Shown here: piece by piece, positions 16,829 through 24,770 of the stretch
Layout of the letters: the number at the start of each line of letters is the position of its first letter
Numbering within the stretch: position 1 is the stretch's first letter
Assembly: GCA_964616465.1 (NCBI GenBank)
Contig: CAZTTO010000001.1
Span: 186,001 to 250,000, forward strand
Direction of reading: 5' to 3'
DNA length: 64,000 bases
DNA from: JAFLBI01 sp964616465
Lineage (GTDB): Bacteria > Bacteroidota > Bacteroidia > Chitinophagales > Chitinophagaceae
Made by a program: the position numbers and the translations under genes
The notes under the pieces: model-generated
Seen by the model: only the letters and a program-made list of their open reading frames with translations
What the model was told of the DNA's origin: nothing
Databases searched by the model: none

Positions 16829-17146
16829 ATGCTCAATTTTTTGAAAAAACTATTTAGTTCAGCGCCACCACCTGATTTTAATTCAATGATTCATGAAGGT
16901 GCTATTATCTTAGATGTGAGAACACCTAGAGAGTTTCAATCGGGACATATTAAGGGCTCTAAAAATATTCCAGTTGAACAAGTAAAGAGTAAATTGCAGG
17001 AAATAAAAAAATGGAACAAGCCTGTCATCACAGTTTGTAGAAGTGGTAACAGAAGTGGGGTTGCAAAATCAATTTTACTTTCTGGTGGAGTGGAAGCTGT
17101 GAATGGTGGGCCATGGAATGTTTTACAACAACAAATTCAATCTTAA
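16829..17146 (+). CDS. Single-domain rhodanese sulfurtransferase (cytoplasmic, 2)
   Basis: A 105-residue rhodanese with a short basic, hydrophobic N-terminus (LNFLKKLFS), then ILDVRTPREFQSGHIKGSKNIP and the loop CRSGNRSG with Cys70. It shares the active-site loop with the preceding rhodanese but is otherwise clearly different, so the two are old paralogues rather than a fresh duplication. Likely passes persulfide sulfur between carriers of this operon, possibly the DsrE- and DsrC-like proteins of the divergent unit. The next gene starts 10 bases after its stop. Confidence 0.92.
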   Translation: MLNFLKKLFSSAPPPDFNSMIHEGAIILDVRTPREFQSGHIKGSKNIPVEQVKSKLQEIKKWNKPVITVCRSGNRSGVAKSILLSGGVEAVNGGPWNVLQQQIQS

Positions 17147-17156
17147 AATAAAGCAA

Positions 17157-17417
17157 ATGCTAGAAAGGATAAAATGGTATGTAATGGGCTGGGATTTTGT
17201 TAGATTACTCAGATTAGTTCTTGGTATTGTAATAATTATTCAAGCTATTGGCATGAGAGAATGGGTATTAGGAATGGCTGGACTTTTAATTGCCGGTATG
17301 GCATTAGCAAATATTGGATGTTGTGGTGTTGGTGGCTGTAGTACCAACTTCCAAAATAGAAGAACTATACACGAAAATCAACCTATTAGCTATGAAGAAG
17401 TGGATGCAAAAAAATAA
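17157..17417 (+). CDS. Small inner-membrane protein with Cys cluster, DUF2892/YgaP-like
   Basis: An 86-residue membrane protein with two hydrophobic segments (residues ~14-31 and 35-52), then a soluble tail with three cysteines in IGCCGVGGCSTN. It resembles the DUF2892 membrane module that in YgaP is fused to a rhodanese. Here the module is a separate gene right behind two rhodaneses, which fits a split version of that arrangement. The start at 17157 was chosen over an ATG at 17103 inside the preceding gene. It overlaps the next small membrane protein by 26 bases. The cysteine tail might accept or bind sulfur; this is inference. Confidence 0.72.
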   Translation: MLERIKWYVMGWDFVRLLRLVLGIVIIIQAIGMREWVLGMAGLLIAGMALANIGCCGVGGCSTNFQNRRTIHENQPISYEEVDAKK

Positions 17418-17616
17418 ACTGTACATCATTGGTGCAACGATTGGGGCCATAAGTGGATATGCTTATTGGTATTTTGTAGGATGTACAACCGGAACATGTG
17501 CTATTACATCTAATCCTGTTAATAGTACTATTTACTTTGCTGTAACTGGTGCTGTGGTAGTTGGAACACTTCAGATTAACTCAAAAGAAAGAACTCATGC
17601 AAAACACAAATCCTAG
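17392..17616 (+). CDS. Small membrane protein, DUF6132-like
   Basis: A 74-residue protein with two hydrophobic helices flanking a conserved VGCTTGTCAITSNPVNSTIY block, which I recognise as the DUF6132 family of small Bacteroidota membrane proteins. The two cysteines (in GCTTGTC) between the helices suggest a redox or metal/sulfur role, but none is known to me. The ATG at 17392 overlaps the preceding gene's end; an alternative ATG at 17404 is equally possible. It also overlaps the following thioredoxin gene by 20 bases, showing tight translational coupling. Confidence 0.72.
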   Translation: MKKWMQKNKLYIIGATIGAISGYAYWYFVGCTTGTCAITSNPVNSTIYFAVTGAVVVGTLQINSKERTHAKHKS

Positions 17617-17905
17617 TTTTCAAGACCTTATTCAAAGTGATCAACCTGTTTTGGTCGACTTCTTTGCAACTTGGTGTGGACCTTGCAAAATGATGTCACC
17701 AATTTTACAAGATGTTAAAAAGGATTTACAAGACCAGATAAAAATTATTAAAGTTGATGTAGACGTGAACCCACAAGTAGCTTCTGCATACCAAATACAA
17801 GGAGTTCCCACTTTAATACTTTTCAAAAAAGGCCAAGCCATTTGGAGAAAATCTGGTGTAGTTCCTGCTGCACAACTTAAACAGGTTATTCAAACCTATT
17901 CATAA
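17597..17905 (+). CDS. Thioredoxin
   Basis: A 102-residue cytoplasmic thioredoxin. The active site WCGPCKMM (Cys27, Cys30) lies after VLVDFFATW, and the cis-proline loop QGVPTLILF is present. No signal peptide is seen. The start at 17597 overlaps the preceding gene by 20 bases; a longer frame beginning at 17561 lacks support. In this operon it would reduce persulfides on the rhodaneses, or keep the carrier cysteines in the thiol form. Confidence 0.93.
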   Translation: MQNTNPSFQDLIQSDQPVLVDFFATWCGPCKMMSPILQDVKKDLQDQIKIIKVDVDVNPQVASAYQIQGVPTLILFKKGQAIWRKSGVVPAAQLKQVIQTYS

Positions 17906-17921
17906 CCCTTAAATAATTTAT

Positions 17922-18374
17922 ATGTCTAATATTCATCACTACGAAGTTAATTTACAATGGACCAGCGACAGGAAAGGGAACCTCAGCTCACCTGTTTTAG
18001 AGCATAGTTTAGAGGTAGCTACTCCCCCAGAATTTCCTAAAGGAATACCAGGTATTTGGTCGCCTGAGCACTTGTTAGTTGCAGCTGTGAACAGTTGCTT
18101 AATGACTACTTTTCTTGCAATTGCTGAAAACTTCAAATTATCTTATCAAAGCTTCCATTCTAAAGCAGTTGGCAAATTAGAAGTTGTTGAAGGTAAATAT
18201 ATGATTAGTGAAATTGTACTTCAGCCCATTCTAGTTATCGAAGATGATAATGACCAAGAAAAAGCATTGCGCGTTTTACACAAATCAGAAGCAGCATGCT
18301 TAATCTCTAATTCTGTGAAATCAAAAATCATTTTTGAACCAACAGTTTCTATTGTAACACCTAGTCATGCTTAA
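17922..18374 (+). CDS. OsmC family protein
   Basis: A 150-residue OsmC/Ohr-type thiol peroxidase or organic sulfur-handling protein. The two characteristic cysteines are visible: Cys59 in AAVNSCLMTTF and Cys126 in SEAACLISNS. The glycine-rich loop and Arg that mark true Ohr are not evident, so OsmC-like is the safer label. It follows thioredoxin by 16 bases and overlaps the next rhodanese by 8 bases. In a sulfur operon it may act on persulfides or polysulfides that behave like peroxides; this is inference. Confidence 0.88.
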   Translation: MSNIHHYEVNLQWTSDRKGNLSSPVLEHSLEVATPPEFPKGIPGIWSPEHLLVAAVNSCLMTTFLAIAENFKLSYQSFHSKAVGKLEVVEGKYMISEIVLQPILVIEDDNDQEKALRVLHKSEAACLISNSVKSKIIFEPTVSIVTPSHA

Positions 18375-18765
18375 GCATTTTCTTATAATAGCACGCTGGA
18401 CTTTTTTAATAATTTTCAGCTTACACATTTGGAGTTGTTCTGCCCAATCGCAACAGAATACTGTACACTTGACCAATGGAGCATTTCTGAAAAAAATGAA
18501 AGAAGCCAACGTGGTTATATTGGATATAAGAACTCCTCAAGAATTTCAAGGCGGACATCTAGCCAATGCTATTAATATTGACTTTTACCAAAATGATTTC
18601 GTTCAGAAAATCAGCCAGCTGGATACTTCAAAAACTTATTTGTTGTATTGCAGATCTGGAAATAGAACTGGACAAGCTGTAAAACTGTTTCAGCAAAAAG
18701 GAATACCACATGTCTTTCACTTAAAATGGGGTATAATAAGTTGGGATGGCACACTGCAAAAATAA
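18367..18765 (+). CDS. Exported rhodanese, probable lipoprotein
   Basis: A 132-residue rhodanese with an N-terminal hydrophobic stretch (residues 5-20) followed by a lipobox-like IWSC with Cys24, so it is probably a lipoprotein facing the periplasm. The rhodanese domain has VILDIRTPQEFQGGHLANAIN and the loop CRSGNRTG with Cys95. It is the third rhodanese of the operon and the only exported one, which would let sulfur be moved on both sides of the inner membrane. Its start overlaps the OsmC gene by 8 bases. The next gene starts with no gap. Confidence 0.88.
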   Translation: MLKHFLIIARWTFLIIFSLHIWSCSAQSQQNTVHLTNGAFLKKMKEANVVILDIRTPQEFQGGHLANAINIDFYQNDFVQKISQLDTSKTYLLYCRSGNRTGQAVKLFQQKGIPHVFHLKWGIISWDGTLQK

Positions 18766-19035
18766 ATGAACATGTTTCAATCTACAGATAGCCGCGACAC
18801 ACAAATAGTAATCTGGTTTAGTAGTTTGCTCAGGTGGACATTGGGTGCGGCTGCTATTTACTTTGGCTATGCTTTTCGCACCGAAGGCGCATGGCCAGCC
18901 ATGATTTTAGGTGCCATTCTTATTATTACTGGATTTTTCAGACCAAAAAGATGTTTGGAAGACGGCTGTACCCCATCTAATGACTCGAATAACACTAGCA
19001 GCAAGCAGGAAATACAATACACTGAAATTGAATGA
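18766..19035 (+). CDS. DUF2892/YgaP-like membrane protein
   Basis: An 89-residue protein with two hydrophobic segments (residues ~21-36 and 43-58) and a cysteine-bearing tail (FRPKRCLEDGCTPSN). It starts directly after the exported rhodanese stop codon. The rhodanese plus DUF2892 pair copies, as two genes, the domain order of YgaP-type membrane rhodaneses, and this is the second such pair in the operon. It is the last gene of the unit; I see no strong terminator before the next promoter at 19099. Confidence 0.72.
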   Translation: MNMFQSTDSRDTQIVIWFSSLLRWTLGAAAIYFGYAFRTEGAWPAMILGAILIITGFFRPKRCLEDGCTPSNDSNNTSSKQEIQYTEIE

Positions 19036-19098
19036 TTTATACAAAAAAGCAAAGTTCGTTTTAGGCATATTTTAACCTCCTACCCGCGTATTCTGTCG

Positions 19099-19106
19099 TA
19101 CCTTTG
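19099..19106 (+). promoter_or_regulatory. Promoter -7 box of the L,D-transpeptidase gene
   Basis: TACCTTTG followed by CACC, like the queA box. It lies only 8 bases before the start codon, so the transcript would be nearly leaderless. No clear TTG at the -33 spacing. Confidence 0.45.
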
Positions 19107-19114
19107 CACCCTCC

Positions 19115-19825
19115 ATGCGAAAAAAAATTCGACATAGTGTTGTACTTGGACTACTATCATTGTCCTTTCATCATGCAAAATTGACAACCGAAAGAGCGCC
19201 TGACAAAGGAAATGTTGTGGTATCCAAAAGCAACAGCATTGATGAGGCCTATACTGCATTTGGTCTTCACGAGTTGGGCATTTCAATACGAGCATTTGAA
19301 CAAGCTTGGAATGCATATCATAAAGCGCTAGAACGCAACTGGGTAAGCAATTCAAAATACTTAACCATCATAGATTTCAGCCTACCCAGCTCAGCCAAAA
19401 GGTGGGTTACCTTAGATGTTGAATCAAAGGAGGTTTTGGTACACAGCTTAGTTGCACATGGAAAAAACTCTGGAAAAGAGATAGCCAACAGATTTTCGAA
19501 TCAACCTAATTCCCATCAAAGCAGTTTAGGCCTTTTTATTACCGAAGAACCCTATTTTGGAGCACATGGCAAATCGCTTCGATTAAAAGGTGTAGAAAAA
19601 GGAATCAATGATATGGCTTATAAACGAGCTATTGTGGTTCACGGAGCTAAATATGTGAGTGAATCATGGATTAGTACCCAAGGCTATTTAGGTCGAAGTC
19701 ACGGTTGTCCTGCTTTACCCGAGGAATTAAATAACTGGATAGTTGACTATATACAAGGTGGTTCCTGCCTTTACATCTATGCTCCATACACTGCTTATCA
19801 ACAAAAAAGCCGTTTTGTGAAATAA
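19115..19825 (+). CDS. Murein L,D-transpeptidase catalytic domain protein (YkuD_2 type)
   Basis: A 236-residue exported protein with a weak N-terminal signal segment. The C-terminal half has the L,D-transpeptidase-like catalytic site: VVHGAKYVS and the nucleophile motif SHGCPAL (Ser-His-Gly-Cys), preceded by FITEEPYFGAHGKSLRLKG. This fits the YkuD_2 family, which is expected to cross-link or trim peptidoglycan in the periplasm. It has its own promoter-like box and is not obviously part of the sulfur operon in front or the glycan genes behind. Confidence 0.87.
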   Translation: MRKKIRHSVVLGLLSLSFHHAKLTTERAPDKGNVVVSKSNSIDEAYTAFGLHELGISIRAFEQAWNAYHKALERNWVSNSKYLTIIDFSLPSSAKRWVTLDVESKEVLVHSLVAHGKNSGKEIANRFSNQPNSHQSSLGLFITEEPYFGAHGKSLRLKGVEKGINDMAYKRAIVVHGAKYVSESWISTQGYLGRSHGCPALPEELNNWIVDYIQGGSCLYIYAPYTAYQQKSRFVK

Positions 19826-19871
19826 GCTTTCACAGCTTGCTTATATTTGACCTCTAAACGAAAAAGTGGGT

Positions 19872-20846
19872 ATGTTAAAAGTTGGAGTTTTTGGAGTAGG
19901 CCATTTAGGAAAGTTTCATATTGCAAACTGGAAAGAAATTGAACAAGCTCAAATTGTGGGGTTTTATGACCCCAACAATGAGCATGCTGCTGTGGTAATC
20001 TCTCAATATCAGATCAAAAGATTTACTGACCCTGAAAAACTTATGGATGCTGTTGACATAGTTGATATTGTTACGCCCACTGATCAGCATTACTCCGTTT
20101 GTATGCAGGCTCTAAGAAAAGGGAAACATGTTTTTGTAGAGAAGCCATTGGCTCATACAATACAGGAAGGAAGAGACATTGTAAATACTGTTAGAGAAGC
20201 AAACGTAAAGTTACAAGTAGGACATGTAGAACGATTTAATCCTGCCTTTCTAGCTGTTAAAGAAATGGCTATACAGCCCATGTTTATTGAAGTACACAGA
20301 CTAGCTCAGTTCAATCCAAGAGGTACAGAGGTAAGTGTAATTCTAGATTTAATGATTCATGATATTGATATCATTTTGAGCATAGTTAAAAGTGACGTAA
20401 AAAATATTTCAGCGAGTGGCGTTGCAGTAATTACTGATACACCAGATATAGCCAATGTGCGCATTGAATTTAATAACGGATGTGTTGCTAACTTAACCAG
20501 CAGCAGAATAAGTATGAAGAAAATGCGTAAAATGCGCATGTTTCAAAAAGATGCCTACATAGGCGTTGACTTCCTTCAAAAGAAAGCTGAAGTTATTAAG
20601 CTCAAACAGCCAAGCGATGAAAAAGTATTTTCATTTGATTTAGAAACTCCCAATGGTAAAAAAACGATAGCTATTGCGAATCCAGAAATTGCAGGAAACA
20701 ATGCAATCAAGGCCGAACTGACTGCTTTTGTAGACTCTATTTTACAACACAAACCCACTATTGTAAGTGAAATTGATGGATTTTTAGCAATGGAAGTGGC
20801 TCATCAAATTCTTGACAAAATCAATCATACTAATATTTTAGTGTAA
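19872..20846 (+). CDS. Gfo/Idh/MocA family NAD(P)-dependent oxidoreductase
   Basis: A 324-residue oxidoreductase. The Rossmann motif VGVFGVGHLGKFH (GxGxxG) is at the N-terminus, and the EKPLA signature, in VFVEKPLAHTIQEG, marks the Gfo/Idh/MocA family, which oxidises or reduces sugars and sugar nucleotides. The ATG at 19872 is preferred over a GTG at 19866. It is followed after one base by a sugar-phosphate transferase and then a FemAB-like protein, so it may form the modified sugar used by that small glycan set. The exact substrate is not readable. Confidence 0.9.
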   Translation: MLKVGVFGVGHLGKFHIANWKEIEQAQIVGFYDPNNEHAAVVISQYQIKRFTDPEKLMDAVDIVDIVTPTDQHYSVCMQALRKGKHVFVEKPLAHTIQEGRDIVNTVREANVKLQVGHVERFNPAFLAVKEMAIQPMFIEVHRLAQFNPRGTEVSVILDLMIHDIDIILSIVKSDVKNISASGVAVITDTPDIANVRIEFNNGCVANLTSSRISMKKMRKMRMFQKDAYIGVDFLQKKAEVIKLKQPSDEKVFSFDLETPNGKKTIAIANPEIAGNNAIKAELTAFVDSILQHKPTIVSEIDGFLAMEVAHQILDKINHTNILV

Positions 20847-20847
20847 T

Positions 20848-22230
20848 ATGGCAGGCACCAAACTTCGGGTAATATGGTACGGTGCCTGGGATTTTTTGGC
20901 CGGATCTTTCACGGCGTTTTTATGGATGAATTACTATCCAAACTCCTCACCCGAAAATTCATTACATAAGCTATTCATGTCTGGGGGTATAGGCATTGTT
21001 TGGCTAATTGCATTTTCTATTGCAGGCGCCTACGCACAATCGCTTTACCAAAAATCTAGATTACAAGAATTTTTGCAAACCCTGTTTATAGGGCTTCCAA
21101 TTTCTACATTAATTTACTGGTTCTTACTATATACAGACACCTCTGTTTCTTTCTCAAGCCAAGCTTTATCGTTCTCATTTTGGAATCTAATATCATTCTC
21201 TGTTGGAAGATCTATTATTCTTTGGATTGTTAAACGCCAATTACAAACCAGACAGATAGTTGTAAGAACGCTAATTATTGGCAACACCAAACAGTCGGTG
21301 AAATTGTTCAAGAAACTAAACGACCAGAATTATTTTATTGGCTATCATCTTATGGGATTTATTGCGCCTCAGCAGGATGCAAAAAATGGTTTGAGCAAGT
21401 GGCTACCTTATTGGGGTGATTTAGATGCTATCCAAGATGCAGTTCAAAAACACAATATTGAACAAGTTATTATCACAATTCCTAAAAAACAACAGGAGCA
21501 AATTGAAAATTGTATCAGTTTACTTTCCCCTTTTCAAATTGCTATCAAACTTGCACCAGAAACATTGGACATTTTATCGGGCTCAGTAAGAACGACCAAT
21601 GTCTTTAGAGATGTATTAATTGACCTCGACCCTAGTCCACTACCTGCTTGGCAACGAAATATTAAAAGACTCATGGATTTAACTGGTGCATTTGTATTAC
21701 TTATCATTCTCTTTCCAGTTTTATTATTAGCAGCTATTAGAACCTATTTTTCATCGAAGGGTTCCATTATTTATGCGCAAGAAAGATTAGGTCTGCAGGG
21801 AAATAAATTTGTGATTTATAAATTTAGAAGCATGATAGAAGATGCAGAACCAAATGGACCAGCACTCTCTTCTGATCATGATCCACGAATTACATCATGG
21901 GGTAAGTTCATGAGAAAATGGCGTATAGATGAGCTTCCGCAGCTTTGGAATATTATAAAGGGCGATATGAGCTTTGTTGGTCCAAGACCAGAAAGAGCTT
22001 ATTATGTAGATGCAATTAGTAAAAAAACACCTTACTATAAATACTTACTTAGAATGCGGCCAGGACTCACATCTTGGGGAATGGTGCAATTTGGATATGC
22101 TTCATCAGTTGAAGAAATGATAGAACGCATGCAATATGATCTTGCATATGTTGAAAATGCTTCTCTCCTACTCGATATTAAAATAATGTTGCATACTTTC
22201 TTAATCATTGCTAAAGGCAAGGGAAAATAA
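20848..22230 (+). CDS. Polyprenyl-phosphate sugar-phosphate transferase (exopolysaccharide)
   Basis: A 460-residue membrane protein of the bacterial sugar transferase family (WbaP/WcaJ-like). The first ~140 residues hold four to five transmembrane helices, then a CoA-binding-like fold (TLIIGNTKQSVKLF), a further helix near 270-290 and the catalytic domain with KFRSMIEDAEPNGPA, RKWRIDELPQLWNI and MSFVGPRPERA. It would transfer a sugar phosphate onto undecaprenyl phosphate, the first step of a surface glycan. It starts 1 base after the oxidoreductase gene and ends 1 base before the next start, so the three genes are an operon. Confidence 0.93.
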   Translation: MAGTKLRVIWYGAWDFLAGSFTAFLWMNYYPNSSPENSLHKLFMSGGIGIVWLIAFSIAGAYAQSLYQKSRLQEFLQTLFIGLPISTLIYWFLLYTDTSVSFSSQALSFSFWNLISFSVGRSIILWIVKRQLQTRQIVVRTLIIGNTKQSVKLFKKLNDQNYFIGYHLMGFIAPQQDAKNGLSKWLPYWGDLDAIQDAVQKHNIEQVIITIPKKQQEQIENCISLLSPFQIAIKLAPETLDILSGSVRTTNVFRDVLIDLDPSPLPAWQRNIKRLMDLTGAFVLLIILFPVLLLAAIRTYFSSKGSIIYAQERLGLQGNKFVIYKFRSMIEDAEPNGPALSSDHDPRITSWGKFMRKWRIDELPQLWNIIKGDMSFVGPRPERAYYVDAISKKTPYYKYLLRMRPGLTSWGMVQFGYASSVEEMIERMQYDLAYVENASLLLDIKIMLHTFLIIAKGKGK

Positions 22231-22231
22231 C

Positions 22232-23128
22232 ATGCAACAGCAATCTTTCCATATCATTCCGGCTGAACAATGGTCAAAAGAAGAATGGAATAATCGTATT
22301 GAAGAGTTAAACTATTTCGGGCTTTATTGCAGACATGAATACCTTCAACATTTTTGCGATGATTGGATCTGTATTAGCAATCACAATCAAACGCTTTTGC
22401 TTCCAGTACCTATTAGAAAAAAAATGGGCATCACATATGTCTATACACCTTCCTTTTTTCCGCAAACAAGTGTAATTGGAAAGTATAATGAAAATGATTT
22501 TTCAAGCTTAACAAATAAATTACTCAGCATTGTTTATTATGGCGATTTGTTTATAGAAGGCAGGTTATTATCTGGCAAAAAAATAAGGCAAACATTAAAG
22601 ACAAATTTTACACTTGACGCTACTAATTGGGAAAATAAAATCAACGACCACCACAGAAGAGCATTAGAAAAAGCGAACAAACAAGATTTCAACATTCAAG
22701 AACAGGTAAAAGCACAAGTAATCATTGATTTGTTCAAGGAAGTTTATACAGAGAAAATGCCGCATGTGACAGACAATGATTATAATCGTTTATTGCAATG
22801 GTGTGAGCAGCAAACCAATACAATTCAAACATACTGCCTTTATTTACATGGCGAAATACACGCTGCAGCTATTCTTTTTTGCCATCGGAACACTCTCTAC
22901 AACATAATTAACGTAGTTACAGAAGCAGGCAAAGTTTCTAGAGCGAATTATAGTTTGTATGGATATATTTTAGACAGGTGCCATATACAACAACTCAATT
23001 TAGATTGGGAAGGTTCTGATATACCAGGTATAGCTCGATTTTATGAAGGCTGGGGATCAGAAAAACACAATTATTATCACTATCACATCAATGCACTTCC
23101 TTTTCCTCTCAACTATTTTAAACGTTGA
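22232..23128 (+). CDS. FemAB/GNAT-like acyltransferase-fold protein
   Basis: A 298-residue protein that looks like a FemAB/GNAT-type acyltransferase. Family-like features are the HEYLQHF segment, a central HHRRALEKANKQDF stretch, and the C-terminal LDWEGSDIPGIARFYEGWGS, typical of Bacteroidota GNAT-superfamily proteins near glycan genes. It may acylate a sugar or peptide of the surface polymer begun by the upstream transferase. The start at 22232 follows the upstream stop by one base. Its 3' end overlaps convergent ispD by 16 bases. Confidence 0.7.
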   Translation: MQQQSFHIIPAEQWSKEEWNNRIEELNYFGLYCRHEYLQHFCDDWICISNHNQTLLLPVPIRKKMGITYVYTPSFFPQTSVIGKYNENDFSSLTNKLLSIVYYGDLFIEGRLLSGKKIRQTLKTNFTLDATNWENKINDHHRRALEKANKQDFNIQEQVKAQVIIDLFKEVYTEKMPHVTDNDYNRLLQWCEQQTNTIQTYCLYLHGEIHAAAILFCHRNTLYNIINVVTEAGKVSRANYSLYGYILDRCHIQQLNLDWEGSDIPGIARFYEGWGSEKHNYYHYHINALPFPLNYFKR

Positions 23129-23796
23129 CTTAGAATTTGTTCGGCTATTACCAAATCTGCTGGACGGGTTATTTTGATATTATCGTAGGAACCATCACAT
23201 AAAAAAACTTCTTTACCTGATGCTTCAACTACAGTAGCCTCATCGGTAAAGGAAGGATTAAACTCTTGTTGGCAAGCTTGTTTCAAGATAACAGCTTGAA
23301 AAGTCTGCGGAGTTTGAATTAACTGAATGTTATTCCTATCAATCACTTTATGTTTATTACCATCTAGAACCCGAATACTATCGGTTGCAGCAACTGCAGG
23401 AATAGCACTACCAAATTTTACAGCTTGTTCATAACACCTAATTATAAGCGACTGATCTACCAAACATCTTACCGCATCATGCACCCAAACAATAGCATCA
23501 TCCGGAACAAAAGACAATCCATTCTTCATTGATTCAAATCGCGTTGCACCCCCATGTACAACTTGAACATTACTTGGTTTTGAGGATGTTGCTACAATTG
23601 ACTTTGCAAGTAACTCATGTTCAACTGGGACCACTAAAATAATTGAGCAATCTACTCCACAATTCAGAAAAGCTTCTAGAGTATATAATAAAACAGGCTT
23701 TCCAAGAATTTCCAAGAATTGCTTAGGAACAGAAGAACCCATTCTTGTACCTGAACCACCTGCAACTATAACTGCGTATGCACTTTTCCTAATCAT
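23113..23796 (-). CDS. ispD: 2-C-methyl-D-erythritol 4-phosphate cytidylyltransferase
   Basis: IspD makes CDP-methylerythritol in the MEP pathway of isoprenoid synthesis. The 227-residue protein has the nucleotide-binding GGSGTRMGSSVPKQF at residues 13-27, VVHGGATRFESMKNGL, WVHDAVRC and IQTPQTFQA, all standard for the family. It shares 4 bases (ATGA-type overlap) with the upstream isoaspartyl peptidase gene, so the two are translationally coupled though functionally unrelated. It converges on the FemAB-like gene. Confidence 0.96.
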   Translation of the reverse strand: MIRKSAYAVIVAGGSGTRMGSSVPKQFLEILGKPVLLYTLEAFLNCGVDCSIILVVPVEHELLAKSIVATSSKPSNVQVVHGGATRFESMKNGLSFVPDDAIVWVHDAVRCLVDQSLIIRCYEQAVKFGSAIPAVAATDSIRVLDGNKHKVIDRNNIQLIQTPQTFQAVILKQACQQEFNPSFTDEATVVEASGKEVFLCDGSYDNIKITRPADLVIAEQILSQRLK

Positions 23797-24728
23797 CTAT
23801 AAATTTTTACTTCATTCAGTTCCGAACTATTTCGAACGCCTCTATACATTCCCTCACTATTAAAAATAAGAGCATGTGCACCTTTTGCATCAACCCCAAT
23901 CATTCCACCCTCACCATCTATATTCTTCAGTTTTACCATCACCACTTCTTCCATGGCCGATTGTAAACTCAAGCCTTTGTATTCCATCAAACAACTTACA
24001 TCATAAGCCGCTACAGCTTGAATAAATTTTTCACCATGTCCAGTACAACTGATTGCACATGTTGCATTATTTGCATAATTACCTGCTCCAATAATCGGCG
24101 TATCGCCTACTCTATCAAACCGCTTATTAGTCATTCCCCCGGTACTTGTAGCAGCAGCTATATTTCCAAAACTATCACAGGCAACAGCCCCAACAGTTCC
24201 AAACTTTTTTTCTCTAATTGCAGCATCCTCAGGTGTATGATCTAATTGATATCGATCTGAGTCTTTCACCAACTGCCATTGATTGTACCTGAACTCATCA
24301 TAAAAATAGGTTTCTGGCTGAAAAACGCATCCTTCTTGCTGAGCAAACTCTTCAGCCCCTTTCCCAGAGAGAAATACATGTCCACTTTTTTCCATTACTA
24401 ATTTCGCAAGTACAATTGGATTTTGAACACCAATTACCCCAGCTACTGCACCGCAGGATTTTGATTTTCCCTCCATAATAGAAGCATCCAATGCATGTGT
24501 ACCTCTATTTGTAAAAACGGCCCCTTTACCAGCGTTGAACAAAGGATTGTTTTCTAGTTCTACAACAGCAGCTGTTACCGCATCAAGAGATGACCCACCC
24601 TTTTCAAGTATTCCAAAACCAATATCCAGCGCTTTTTGTAATCCCCCTCTATATAAAGCCTCCTTTTCTGCCGACATATCGCCTGGCAATAAGGTTCCAG
24701 CACCACCATGAATAGCAATTGTAAACAT
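23793..24728 (-). CDS. Isoaspartyl peptidase / L-asparaginase (Ntn-hydrolase)
   Basis: A 311-residue plant-type asparaginase that hydrolyses beta-aspartyl peptides and asparagine. It opens with IAIHGGAGTL; the autoprocessing site is GTVGAVACD with the catalytic Thr at about residue 178, exposed after self-cleavage. Downstream are ATSTGGMTNKR and GAGNYANN, which line the active site. There is no signal peptide, so a cytoplasmic repair or recycling role is likely. Upstream it is divergent from a DUF6498 gene with a 42-base gap. Confidence 0.93.
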   Translation of the reverse strand: MFTIAIHGGAGTLLPGDMSAEKEALYRGGLQKALDIGFGILEKGGSSLDAVTAAVVELENNPLFNAGKGAVFTNRGTHALDASIMEGKSKSCGAVAGVIGVQNPIVLAKLVMEKSGHVFLSGKGAEEFAQQEGCVFQPETYFYDEFRYNQWQLVKDSDRYQLDHTPEDAAIREKKFGTVGAVACDSFGNIAAATSTGGMTNKRFDRVGDTPIIGAGNYANNATCAISCTGHGEKFIQAVAAYDVSCLMEYKGLSLQSAMEEVVMVKLKNIDGEGGMIGVDAKGAHALIFNSEGMYRGVRNSSELNEVKIYR

Positions 24729-24770
24729 ATATTCTTCTTGTAGGCTCGAAATTAGTACTTATTTTAGGTT

